From Rhea pennata (taxonomy: Eukaryota; Chordata; Aves; Rheiformes; Rheidae): DNA of 64,000 nucleotides. Location of the stretch: the NCBI RefSeq assembly GCF_028389875.1, contig NW_026907675.1:4960001-5024000 (forward strand). Reading direction: 5' to 3'. The notes under the pieces are model-generated. The model made no database searches. It was given only the letters and a program-made list of their open reading frames with translations, and was not told where the DNA came from. Below, in pieces: positions 24,964-36,025 of this stretch (position 1 is the stretch's first letter; the number at the start of each line of letters is the position of its first letter). The translations under genes and the position numbers were made by a program.

Positions 24964-26757
24964 AGTGCAATGCTTGTAACCTCTGCTGGCTCTGCTGTGT
25001 GTGTTGTGTGAGTTGTGGCTGTGGCCTGAGAGCTTTGTCGTGCAGCTGTGTTGTCAGGAAGCGCAGGTACCCTGCTGCCTGCAGGATCTGTTGTGGGGCT
25101 TGCAGGGTTGCTCTGCACCACAGGGAGTTTAGCCCAACTCCGCCCCGGTTGCATAACCGGGCTATGACACTGCGCGCGTGTGCAGATTTATTTTGGGGGC
25201 CACATTGACTTTGGGGTTCGCTATTTCATTACTCTTCAACTTCAGACCTTCTGGTTGACTGTTTCTCACGGTTATTCTGTGGCTGGAAGCCACCGGATCT
25301 GTTCGCTGTTCTTTCTCACAGATTTCCAGGACCTTGTTAGTTACTTATTCGTATTCTGCTTAACACAGCGGTAGTGTTCTAGACACCCAAAAGTTACAGC
25401 AGGGACCGTTCCCACCAAGTATCATGTAGTATGGATACAAAAGTTGCAACACAGACCGTTCCCATCAAGTATCCCGTAGTACAGATGCAGCACTCTGGGT
25501 CCCAGAGGCGAGGAGATCACTGATAGCGCCTTTTCCTGTCATCCTTCAGAAGGGCTACCAGGAATGGGAGACAAGCCCGCAGAGCTCTGTCCTCACCAAA
25601 GTCAAGGGCGTGACACAGTCACCAAGCAAGGTGTGCGATGTTGCGGTGTACATAGCCCACAACCACCCCGCCCCCCGCCTCCGCTCTCCCCACACACACA
25701 CACGGCCGAGGTGAGGCTCCGACCCGCCTTTCTCCCTTCTCTTCTCTTGTCTTGCTTGCTTTGGGTGGCCTCTTGGAGCAGTAGATGAGCAGCAGACTTT
25801 CTGCAAGGGCTTCCCAACTGCTCCTTCATCCAGATGGACCCAGCAAAGGAAGCTGTCGTGTGTGGTGGTCCCCGCTGCCTGCATGGGGACTCCTGTGTTC
25901 CCTCCTCCAGGCCCAGCACTGTCCTTGGCTCCCGATGAGGCAACCATAGCTGCGTCCCAGCCACATTGGGACTGCATGTTAGGTCACCTTTGCAGTGCTG
26001 TGCGGCAGGCTCAGCGGAGCTTGGCACGTAGCACCGGGCAGGGCCCTGTGGCCTTAGCCAGGCAGGTGCGCCATGCTCTGCCTGCCCTGACAAGCAGCGT
26101 CAGGCCTCTGTGGTTTTGGATGTTCAGGGCGGGAGAGGGCACTCTCAGATCAGGTCAGGGGAGGCTCTGACATTCACCTCCTTGTTTGCCAGGGCTATTA
26201 TTGCCAGCTGCAGCTTCTTGTAGCAGAGGGCAGATCAGCTTTGTATTGCCCCAAAGCTTGCGGGAAACAGATTGGACCTTGCCAGACTCTGCAAGTGAGA
26301 AGTGGGAAGAAGAACGTGCCTTTGATGCTGGGCTCCGTCGAGGAGGAGAGGCACTCTCTCAGCTTTTCGTCTTTCGAGGCAACCGCATGACTTTGGAGGG
26401 ACACTTTCAGATGTGGCAGCTGCCTCAGGCCTGTTGTGTGGCCAGAGTGGAGATGGCCTGGTGCGCTGGGGCAGGATCTTAGCTTTTTCAAGGGGTGCCA
26501 TGAGAGAGAGGATGAGTTTGCAGTGGTTTTGGCCAAGTGCTTTTGAAATTACCAAGCTGGTCTGTGGAAGAGCTTGGGCTGGCCTCGAGCATTGCCAGTG
26601 TGGACATGGCTTGCAGCCGCCACCCAGCATCACCTGGCCAGTGTGTCAGACCTGCTTGATGGCCTCTCTCGCACAGAGAGTCTCGGAGCCTTCCACTATC
26701 CCCAGAAGTCTTCTCACAGAGATGTTGAGCCAGATGAATCCCCTCTCGGTGGCAACA

Positions 26758-27221
26758 GTGAGGCCACATCTGGAATGCAGTGCCCTGTGCAGGGACCATG
26801 AGAGCTGCCAGTAAGCTGGAGCAAGTGCAGCAGAGCCCATGAAGGTGGTCAGGGCTGGAGAACACAACCTAGGAGGAAAGGCTGAAGGAGTTGCATTTGT
26901 TCTGTCTTGGGAAAGGATAATGAAGGGGGATCTAAGACAGTGATCCAGCACCCGGAGGAGGCTACGGAGGCAGACTCTTCTTAGAGGTGCTCAGTGAAGG
27001 CATGAGAGGCAGCTGGCCTGAGGTGCCCCTGGGGCAATTAGGACTGGTAGAAAGGAAACTATTCTTGTGCCTGAGAGTGGTGCAGCCCTGGGAGAGGCTG
27101 CAGAGAGGCGGGAGCCCTGTGTCCTTGGAGAGGTTCAAAACAGAGCTGGACAAGGTCCTGAGCAGCCTGCTTTACGTGGAGTTAGCCCTGCCTAGAGCAG
27201 AGGGGTGGACTAGAGGCCTGC
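26758..27221 (+). mobile_element. CR1 LINE 3' fragment, unit 5
   Basis: Same insertion; a CpG seen in other units is TpG-decayed here (GAGTTGCATTTG near 26888). Confidence 0.8.
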
Positions 27222-28058
27222 AAACCTGCTGCCCACCTCAGGCTTTCAGCAATCTGTGATTAAAAGCAGCAAGAACCCATGGAGAAATGACTTTGAAGGC
27301 AGAATGCTTCTTGCTGTTGCACTGAAGCAGATCGGAGCTTTCAGGAGGCAGGTGATTTGGGGATAGTGGTGACCCTGGTGTGAGGACACAGCACCGGAGT
27401 TTTTCCCTGCCACTGCCATTCTCGACAGGATTTGGTCGTTTCCAAAGAGCAAAGGTTGGCTCAAGCCTGTTGGGTACGTGGGACAGCAGCTCTGCCCTGT
27501 GTGCTGCCTGCAGAACCAGCTCCAGATTCAGCAAAGTGCTGCCAGGGGGTGCTTTCCACAGCAGTGCAAAGTCACGGCTTGCATGTCCCTGTGTGAATAG
27601 GCATGTGTACCTAGGACGTGATGTTGGTGCCTGTAGCTCTCCTCTGCCACTACCAGTTTGTGGCAGGGATCCCCCTGCCTGCCTTGGCTTGGGCACTGTT
27701 TGCGGGCTGCTGAGTGAGGGATTACGGGAGGGGAAATGTGTGGAGACTGAGCGGAGCTTGCTGGCGGATGCAGAGATGTGGGGAATCCTAGTGAGCACAG
27801 CTGCCCCTGGCTCAGTTCCCATGCAAGGAAATGGAGAAGAGGGTTGACTGTCTACTCCAGAGGACACACCAAGGAAAGCCATGCTAGAGTAGGGCCACCG
27901 CAGGCACGCTTAACGGCTGCTTACCCCAGGCAGCTTGCAAGGGCTGGCACCTATGCACAGATGGGGAAGCACATGGGGTGCCCCGTCCCCTCTGCAGCCA
28001 TAGCGTAGGACTACCAGGTGCATGTCCTGTTCTCATCATGTCCCCCATGACCCTGCAG

Positions 28059-28329
28059 GGGCTAGCAGTTTGCAGTGCTGTATGCAGCTGCGACCATGAC
28101 TGCACCCCTGGCGCCATGGACATGTTGGACCACAGAGAGATGGGCATGTGCAGGGACAAGTGATCTGTGCAGCACTGCACACTGCGCAGGATCCCATTTG
28201 CCAGGAAGTTCAGTGTTGTGTGTTCGTCCTCACAGGGCAGAAGACAGGGCGCTGCGTGCCCAATGCTGGCGGCACCGAGAAGAGCTCTGAAATGCTGGCT
28301 TGGTGTCCAGCAGAGGAAGCGAGTGTCGG
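28059..28329 (+). pseudogene. P2RX2: P2RX2 exon 4 and 5 relics, unit 5
   Basis: Exon 4 is 28059-28134 and exon 5 is 28236-28329. Same lesions as the other units. This is the last unit of the deleted type. Confidence 0.85.
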
Positions 28330-28825
28330 GTACGGGCCCCAAAGATGGGTCGTGGCACTGGGGAGGAGAGTCCTCTGCTAGGATGGTACATGCACCAAAA
28401 GGCTGGCCCATCTTCGAGGTCCCGTTGGACACCAGGGGATGCTCTGGGCGGGACACCTCTGAGGGTGCTCTTGAGAGGTTTGGCCCCTTCAGCAACAGGC
28501 CATGGCCTAGGGAGGGGGTGCCATGGCGCAGGGATGCCACTTCCCAATGGCAGCATGGGAGCGGACTCTTGCCCTTTCTGCAGTGACCTGGGACAAGCCT
28601 GGGGCAGCGTGGGGCGCGTTGACACAGAGCAAGGGGCCTGCAGGCGTCCTGGGCCATGGCCCGGGCACGGCCCCGCAGCAGGAGGCGCAGCTGCCCTGGG
28701 GTGCTGGGCACAGGGGCTACAGCAGGGCCGGAAGCCCCGGGGCCTTGTGCCACGCCGACGCCGGGCCGGCAGATGGCTGGCAGGGAGGCTGCAGCGCGGC
28801 CCCGGGGCCCCCATGTCGCAGCACT

Positions 28826-28876
28826 GTGACCTGGCAGCGCAGTCACAATGCTCGCGGCACGAGCAGGGCTATAAGG
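28826..28876 (+). promoter_or_regulatory. Candidate promoter, unit 5
   Basis: TATA box at 28870-28876 with the same altered X-box as unit 4. This is the last promoter of the array before the terminal unit. Confidence 0.4.
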
Positions 28877-30282
28877 CGCCTGCGCCCCTGCCGCTCTGCC
28901 AGGCTCCGCAGCCGGCTCGCAGCTGGCTGCCGCCCAGGGCCGAGGCTCTCTGCAGGCTGTCCTTGGGCGCAGGCGCACCCACCGCCACGAGGGCAGCAGG
29001 GCTCTCGACGACCACCCAGCGCGACGTTGTCGCAGGACTTGCGGGGGCACGGCTGCCTGCACCTCAGGCTGCCAAACGATGGACGTGCTCAGCAGCTGCA
29101 CCTCCCTTTGGTATGGAGACCTCTTTGTGGCCTTCGTCTGACCTTACTGCCAGCTCTTGCTTCGCACCTTCTCTGCCCTGCTTTGGTGCTCAGAGCACTC
29201 CCTACTGTGCCCCGTGCCTCGCAGGCTTGGAAAGTGCCTATGTCTGCTGCTTCACTCCCTAACACTGCCTAACGCTGCCTCCTGTGCCGGCTGCCTCTTC
29301 CCCAACACAAATAGGCACGACCAACCCCTTCCTCCTGCAGCCCTTGACCCCTTCCAGCACCGGCTCTAAGACTGGGTCTTTGGCTTGCCTCAGCCTCAGA
29401 AAGACTGTGCATCCTCTTCCTCTTCCGCCTGGCACTCCTCCAAAGACGCACAGAGCAATACCAAGTGACAGCAAGGTTTTCACAGTGTTTTCACTCTCAG
29501 GAAAGCAGAGGGAGGTCAGCATCTGCCAGCTCCAGGTCTCTTCTAAGCTGCCTCAGCTGAGCTGACCCAAAGGGGCCAAGGCAAACAGGCTTTCTGCTTT
29601 TATTGCTGTACTCGTGTGGCGCTGCTGGGCACAGCTGGCCTGTGCATGCCTCCTGTGGGAAATGGAAGTGACCCCTGCCACCACTGTCAGCAGCCATTCT
29701 TGTTCGAGCACAGACTGTGCCCAGGCATTTGCTCAGGGGCAGGCAGCGCGCTGAAGCTCACAGCTGATTCAGCCCTTGTGCACCATCCGATTGTGGAAGG
29801 TTTTCTGTTGGAAGAGCTCGCTGGAGGCCCTCCGATCCAATCTGTGCTCCGAGCAGGCTCGGATTCAAAGCCGGATGTAACTTTGGTCTTTCAGAGACCG
29901 GAGCAAGCCCTTGGGAGTGGGAGAAGACCCCTCACACGCACCTCAAGCTCCGCAAGGGCTCCAGGCCTTTTCAGCTGGAGATCAGTGGAGAAAGTTAACT
30001 CGATGGCCCGCAAAGAGCAAGGGCATCCATTCTCGGAGCCGGAGACCCTTCCAAAGATCCCCATGCCTATCTGCTTTGGCGCCACATGCAGCACCCAGGA
30101 AATGCAGGCCATGCAATGCGAAGATGCTCCAAGTGCTCATCATCAGTGTCATAGGTCTCAGGCAACACTCTGGAGCACCCGGCCAGCTGGTCTCCTGCAG
30201 GGCCCAGGAAAGAGCTTTTTCCCCCAGGCTCTATCAGGTCTGGTTTTTGCTTTTTTTTCTTCCTTTCTTTTTTCTTTCTTTC

Positions 30283-30316
<34 letters not shown>

Positions 30317-30807
30317 CTTAAATTTTGCCATGCTCTGGAGCCCCTAAAGTGGCTTCAGTTTGAGAGAGAGAGGAAAGGAGCTGGGCAGTGCTGGTGTGCC
30401 CGGGTGGGCATGAGAAGAGTCGCAGGGCTGACCGGGAGGCAGGCCTTGCTCACATGCGCAGGGAACAGCCGATCGCCACTTTTGGGGTCAGGAAGGAATT
30501 TTCCCCCAGCACAGATTGGCAGCAGTGCCTGGGGGTTTTTCGCCTTCCTCTACAGCACTGAGCACGGCCCACTCCCAGGGCTCCTCGGAGCCCTTGCAGG
30601 CCACTGATTGCCTGCTCTTGCAGCACCAAGACACCAGCTGTGCCCTGCAGCTCTCTCGCTCTCTGCCCTGGGGCAAGCTCAGGCACTTCCATGCATTCCA
30701 TATGCTTGGGCTGTTCTGCCTTGTGCAAAACAATGTGCGTTTGCAAAGGCTCCGGGCTTGATGCTGCATTAGGAAGCAGCTGCCGCTTGTCAGCTCTCTC
30801 TGCATGT

Positions 30808-30813
30808 AATAAA
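30808..30813 (+). terminator. Poly(A) signal AATAAA, unit 6
   Basis: Partner of the TATA box at 28870 and the last such site in the array, because unit 6 has no promoter segment of its own. Confidence 0.55.
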
Positions 30814-32605
30814 AGTGCAATGCTTGTAACCTCTGCTGGCTCTGCTGTGTGTGTTGTGTGAGTTGTGGCTGTGGCCTGAGAGCTTTGTCGTGCAGCTGTG
30901 TTGTCAGGAAGCGCAGGTACCCTGCTGCCTGCAGGATCTGTTGTGGGGCTTGCAGGGTTGCTCTGCACCACAGGGAGTTTAGCCCAACTCCGCCCCGGTT
31001 GCATAACCGGGCTATGACACTGCGCGCGTGTGCAGATTTATTTTGGGGGCCACATTGACTTTGGGGTTCGCTATTTCATTACTCTTCAACTTCAGACCTT
31101 CTGGTTGACTGTTTCTCACGGTTATTCTGTGGCTGGAAGCCACCGGATCTGTTCGCTGTTCTTTCTCACAGATTTCCAGGACCTTGTTAGTTACTTATTC
31201 GTATTCTGCTTAACACAGCGGTAGTGTTCTAGACACCCAAAAGTTACAGCAGGGACCGTTCCCACCAAGTATCATGTAGTATGGATACAAAAGTTGCAAC
31301 ACAGACCGTTCCCATCAAGTATCCCGTAGTACAGATGCAGCACTCTGGGTCCCAGAGGCGAGGAGATCACTGATAGCGCCTTTTCCTGTCATCCTTCAGA
31401 AGGGCTACCAGGAATGGGAGACAAGCCCGCAGAGCTCTGTCCTCACCAAAGTCAAGGGCGTGACACAGTCACCAAGCAAGGTGTGCGATGTTGCGGTGTA
31501 CATAGCCCACAACCACCCCCCCCCGCCTCCGCTCTCCCCACACACACACACAGCCGAGGTGAGACTCCGACCCGCCTTTCTCCCTTCTCTTCTCTTGTCT
31601 TGCTTGCTTTGGGTGGCCTCTTGGAGCAGTAGATGAGCAGCAGACTTTCTGCAAGGGCTTCCCAACTGCTCCTTCATCCAGATGGACCCAGCAAAGGAAG
31701 CTGTCGTGTGTGGTGGTCCCCGCTGCCTGCATGGGGACTCCTGTGTTCCCTCCTCCAGGCCCAGCACTGTCCTTGGCTCCCGATGAGGCAACCATAGCTG
31801 CGTCCCAGACACATTGGGACTGCATGTTAGGTCACCTTTGCAGTGCTGTGCGGCAGGCTCAGCGGAGCTTGGCACGTAGCACCGGGCAGGGCCCTGTGGC
31901 CTTAGCCAGGCAGGTGCGCCATGCTCTGCCTGCCCTGACAAGCAGCGTCAGGCCTCTGTGGTTTTGGATGTTCAGGGCGGGAGAGGGCACTCTCAGATCA
32001 GGTCAGGGGAGGCTCTGACATTCACCTCCTTGTTTGCCAGGGCTATTATTGCCAGCTGCAGCTTCTTGTAGCAGAGGGCAGATCAGCTTTGTATTGCCCC
32101 AAAGCTTGCGGGAAACAGATTGGACCTTGCCAGACTCTGCAAGTGAGAAGTGGGAAGAAGAACGTGCCTTTGATGCTGGGCTCCGTCGAGGAGGAGAGGC
32201 ACTCTCTCAGCTTTTCGTCTTTCGAGGCAACCGCATGACTTTGGAGGGGCACTTTCAGATGTGGCAGCTGCCTCAGGCCTGTTGTGTGGCCAGAGTGGAG
32301 ATGGCCTGGTGCGCTGGGGCAGGATCTTAGCTTTTTCAAGGGGTGCCATGAGAGAGAGGATGAGTTTGCAGTGGTTTTGGCCAAGTGCTTTTGAAATTAC
32401 CAAGCTGGTCTGTGGAAGAGCTTGGGCTGGCCTCGAGCATTGCCAGTGTGGACATGGCTTGCAGCCGCCACCCAGCATCACCTGGCCAGTGTGTCAGACC
32501 TGCTTGATGGCCTCTCTCGCACAGAGAGTCTCGGAGCCTTCCACTATCCCCAGAAGTCTTCTCACAGAGATGTTGAGCCAGATGAATCCCCTCTCGGTGG
32601 CAACA

Positions 32606-33069
32606 GTGAGGCCACATCTGGAATGCAGTGCCCTGTGCAGGGACCATGAGAGCTGCCAGTAAGCTGGAGCAAGTGCAGCAGAGCCCATGAAGGTGGTCAG
32701 GGCTGGAGAACACAACCTAGGAGGAAAGGCTGAAGGAGCTGCGTTTGTTCTGTCTTGGGAAAGGATAATGAAGGGGGATCTAAGACAGTGATCCAGCACC
32801 CGGAGGAGGCTACGGAGGCAGACTCTTCTTAGAGGTGCTCAGTGAAGGCATGAGAGGCAGCTGGCCTGAGGTGCCCCTGGGGCAATTAGGACTGGTAGAA
32901 AGGAAACTATTCTTGTGCCTGAGAGTGGTGCAGCCCTGGGAGAGGCTGCAGAGAGGCGGGAGCCCTGTGTTCTTGGAGAGATTCAAAACAGAGCTGGACA
33001 AGGTCCTGAGCAGCCTGCTTTACGTGGAGTTAGCCCTGCCTAGAGCAGAGGGGTGGACTAGAGGCCTGC
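32606..33069 (+). mobile_element. CR1 LINE 3' fragment, unit 6
   Basis: Same insertion in the terminal unit. After it, 33070-33457 is ordinary unit sequence with nothing recognised. Confidence 0.8.
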
Positions 33070-33457
33070 AAACCTGCTGCCCACCTCAGGCTTTCAGCAA
33101 TCTGTGATTAAAAGCAGCAAGAACCCGTGGAGAAATGACTTTGAAGGCAGAATGCTTCTTGCTGTTGCACTGAAGCAGATCGGAGCTTTCAGGAGGCAGG
33201 TGATTTGGGGATAGTGGTGACCCTGGTGTGAGGACACAGCGCTGGAGTATTTCCCTGCCACTGCCATTCTCGACAGGATTTGGTCGTTTCCAAAGAGCAA
33301 AGGTTGGCTCAAGCCTGTTGGGTACGTGGGACAGCAGCTCTGCCCTGTGTGCTGCCTGCAGAACCAGCTCCAGATTCAGCAAAGTGCTGCCAGGGGGTGC
33401 TTTCCACAGCAGTGCAAAGTCACGGCTTGCATGTCCCTGTGTGAATAGGCATGTGTA

Positions 33458-33682
33458 CGTGGTAGTATGAGCACAGCTGTGAACCTGTGTGCACTGTCTC
33501 AGTGCGTTTGTGTGTGCCCCCTGTGTGCGTGCATGTGCAAATGCATGTGTGTACATCTGCACGTGACTCTCCATGAGAATGCATGTGGTCTCATCTCCAT
33601 GTGCATACGCTTGCATGTCCCTGTGTCAAAGCATAGCTCTGCCTTCCTACAAATAGCATCATCTCTGCTGGTTGCTTCGTAG
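33458..33682 (+). other. P2RX2 intron 2 remnant, GT-rich
   Basis: Present only in the terminal unit. Much of it is alternating purine-pyrimidine words such as GTGTGCGTGCATGTGCAAATGC. It ends in the acceptor GTTGCTTCGTAG of P2RX2 exon 3. No P2RX2 exon 1 or 2 is visible here or in the unit upstream. Confidence 0.5.
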
Positions 33683-34817
33683 GGCGGCAGCACCTTCCGC
33701 ATCCTTGCCTGGGTGCAGGTCAGCCCTGCCCAGACGATAGAGCCCTGCCCTGAGGTGAGGTGGGCCTTGGGAAGAGGAATGGAGAGGATGGCGGGTTACA
33801 GAGATGTGTGGAGCTGCCAGCAGAGACCCCAGGACAGACAGTGCGGAGCTGCACGTGGACGTGATGTTGGTGCCTGTAGCTCTCCTCTGCCACTACCAGT
33901 TTGTGGCAGGGATCCCCCTGCCTGCCTTGGCTTGGGCACTGTTTGCGGGCTGCTGAATGAGGGATCACAGGAGGGGAGATGTGTGGAGACTGAGCGGAGC
34001 TTGCTGGCAGATGCAGAGATGTGGGGAATCCTAGTGAGCACAGCTGCCCCTGGCTCAGTTCCCATGCAAGGAAATGGAGAAGAGGGTTGACTGTCTACTC
34101 CAGAGGACACACCAAGGAAAGCCATGCTAGAGTAGGGCCACCGCAGGCACGCTTAACGGCTGCTTACCCCAGGCAGCTTGCAAGGGCTGGCACCTATGCA
34201 GAGATGGGGAAGCACATGGGGTGCCCCGTCCCCTCTGCAGCCATAGCGTAGGACTACCAGGTGCATGTCCTGTTCTCATCATGTCCCCCATGACCCTGCA
34301 GGGGCTAGCAGTTTGCAGTGCTGTATGCAGCTGCGACCATGACTGCACCCCTGGCGACATGGACATGTTGGACCACAGAGAGCTGGGCATGTGCAGGGAC
34401 AAGTGATCTGTGCAGCACTGCACACTGCGCAGGATCCCATTTGCCAGGAAGTTCAGTGTTGTGTGTTCGTCCTCACAGGGCAGAAGACAGGGCGCTGCAT
34501 GCCCAATGCTGGCGGCACCGAGAAGAGCTCTGAAATGCTGGCTTGGTGTCCAGCAGAGGAAGCGAGTGTCGGGTACGGGCACCAAAGATGGGTAGATGCC
34601 TTCCTGAAAGTGCAATGGAGGATGGCACAGCCATTTCCCGTAACAATTAGGTACCAGAGGTATGAGTGTTCACTGACAGCAGGAAGATGTGGTTGAAATA
34701 CGTGGACAAGCCTGAAGGATCGAGAGGCAGGAGTGGAGCTGTGTAGGAGCAGTGCCATTTGGCAGCTGGAGGAGATGCTGGCTTTTCACAGGGGATCGCT
34801 GTTCCTAAGTTGCTCCC

Positions 34818-35366
34818 AGAATGACGGAGGTTGGAAGCACCTCTGGAGATTGCCTTGTTCAACAGCTGCTTAAAGCGGGGTCACCTACAACAGGTTGCTC
34901 TAGGCCAAGCCAACTCGGGTTTTTGGTATCTCCGAGGATAGAGACTCTCTAACCGCTCTGGGCAACCTGGTGCAGTGTTTGATCACCCTCACTGTAAAAA
35001 AAATGTTTGTTCTTAGGTTCAGACACAATTACTGTATTTCGTTTATGCCCATTGCCTCTCATATGATCACGGGGCACCACTGAGAAGAGCCTGGCTCCAT
35101 CTTCTTTACTCTTACCCATCAGGTATTTGTACACATTGATAAGATGCCCCTGAGCCTTCTCTTCTCCAGACTTAACCGTCCCATTTCTCTTAGCCTCTCC
35201 TTAGATGAGAGATGCTTCTAGTCCCTTCATCATCATTGATGGACTTGCTCCAGTAGGTCCATGTCTTTCTTGTACTGGTGAGACCACACCCACACACAGC
35301 ACTCTAGCTGTGGCCTCACCAGTGCTGAGGAGAGGGCAGTAATCACCTCCCTCAACCTGCTGGGAC
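34818..35366 (-). mobile_element. CR1 LINE 3' fragment, copy A
   Basis: Minus-oriented CR1. Plus-strand landmarks are GAGGTTGGAAGCACCTCTGG, CTGGGCAACCTGGTGCAGTG, GAGCCTTCTCTTCTCCAGAC, CAGTAGGTCCATGTCTTTCT and ATCACCTCCCTCAACCTGCT. It sits in P2RX2 intron 6, opposite in direction to the CR1 inside the macrosatellite units. The same insertion is in copy B, so it predates the duplication. Confidence 0.88.
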
Positions 35367-35901
35367 AGGACATTTTTTGGTGCTCAGCTGCTATCTCTGT
35401 GATACGGAGTTCTCAACCCTTACTCCATCCATCTATCCTTCACTCTTGCTTGCCCCTGCCTCCACTGAGGAAGGTGGTGATGATGAGGATGAGAAAGAAG
35501 GAGCAGGAATGCTCACACTGGTGGGTAGATATGGGGCATGTGGCCTTGCAAAGGGAGCGGTTAAAGTCTTTGGGAACAAGAATCCCTTTGAAAATGCCAG
35601 CATCTCGCCAGGTAACTACCCCAGGGTTCCTCCTCTTCCTGCTCTCCACCCTCCTGCTGTGCAGGCCATCCCTTAGTCAGTCATGTGCATTTCTGAGTGC
35701 CTGCATACATCCACGTCTGGTATGTAGTTCTCCTAGGAAATCCCTTCACCGTTCATCAGCTGGGACCGTCAGTGATGGCATGGATACCAATGAGCAGAGC
35801 TGGGGTTTAATGTTTCGTTTGGGTGCTTCACGATATTAGGAAGAAAATTGAGGCGTATTGGTGTGCTGCTCTATGCCATGGCTCTGGGTTTGTCTCCCCA
35901 G
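35367..35901 (+). other. P2RX2 intron 6 remainder
   Basis: Unique DNA between the CR1 and P2RX2 exon 7, repeated near 62642-63188. A plus frame with an acidic stretch (EGGDDEDEKEG, 35461 onward) looks exon-like and ends at a GTAACT donor word. In copy B an 11-nt insertion breaks that frame, and I recognise no protein, so I treat it as intron. Confidence 0.4.
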
Positions 35902-36025
35902 GGGCAACATTCAAGCTGCTGAGAGCAGTTACTTGAAAAGCTGCACCTTCAAGACCACCTCTGCCCTTTACTGCTCCATCTTTATGGAGCAGACAGGAGA
36001 GAACTCAATGGAGCTGGCGGAGAAG

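Larger units (their letters stand above)
23396..29248 (+). repeat. Macrosatellite unit 5
   Basis: Closest to unit 4 in the P2RX2 relic and promoter region; both have the X-box read GTGACCTGGCAGC. The pyrimidine tract is slightly longer than in unit 1. It also shares GTTGTGTGAG downstream of the poly(A) signal with unit 6. Confidence 0.95.
1..34590. repeat. Macrosatellite array, 5.85-kb unit
   Basis: The same sequence recurs head to tail at 1, 5849, 11696, 17543, 23396 and 29249, giving periods of 5848, 5847, 5847, 5853 and 5853 bp. Units differ by scattered single bases and by length changes in C, T and CA runs. The window starts inside the array, so its left end and full copy number are unknown. 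Order inside a unit (unit 1 positions): 70-nt pyrimidine tract 1002, poly(A) signal 1560, 50-bp dimer 1991, CR1 fragment 3358, P2RX2 exon 4 and 5 relics 4659-4929, GC-rich TATA promoter about 5200-5650. Units 1-3 and 4-6 form two loose sequence groups. I recognise no intact gene in a unit. The P2RX2 relics, and the same sequence in single-copy flanks, suggest the unit arose locally from a damaged P2RX2 locus. Confidence 0.97.
29249..34590 (+). repeat. Macrosatellite unit 6, terminal and longer variant
   Basis: Matches the other units to about 33457, then carries 395 bp that units 1-5 lack, with P2RX2 exon 3 inside. It matches again from 33853 through P2RX2 exon 5 and stops at about 34590, where it joins flanking DNA found again near 61869. 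It lacks the GC-rich promoter segment. It may represent the pre-deletion form of the unit and marks the right edge of the array. Confidence 0.9.
33683..36025 (+). pseudogene. P2RX2: P2RX2 pseudogene, copy A (exons 3, 4, 5, 7)
   Basis: Exon 3 (33683-33754, 72 nt) reads GGSTFRILAWVQVSPAQTIE then PCPE. It has the same length and phase as human [20 protein letters not shown] then TCPE, and ends in the donor GTGAGG. Exon 4 is 34302-34377 and exon 5 is 34479-34572; exon 5 has Met where other copies have Val. Exon 6 is missing: intron 5 jumps at about 34592 to DNA that lies downstream of exon 6 in copy B. Exon 7 (35902-36025) reads GNIQAAESSYLKSCTF... and ...EQTGENSMELAEK, but has lost 15 nt in frame compared with copy B. 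Exons 1, 2 and 8-11 are not found. P2RX2 next to POLE on opposite strands is the arrangement known in human 12q24.33, which supports the gene call over other P2X members. With the exon 4 donor broken and transmembrane exons absent, it cannot encode a channel. Confidence 0.85.

Noticed and set aside
1..34590. CRISPR array or prokaryotic repeat system
   Set aside because: The period is kilobases long, units carry CR1 and intron-exon relics, and the setting is a vertebrate genome.
35461..35610. Acidic exon-like frame before P2RX2 exon 7
   Set aside because: The frame is broken in copy B by 11 nt, and neither P2RX2 nor another protein I know has this sequence at this place.
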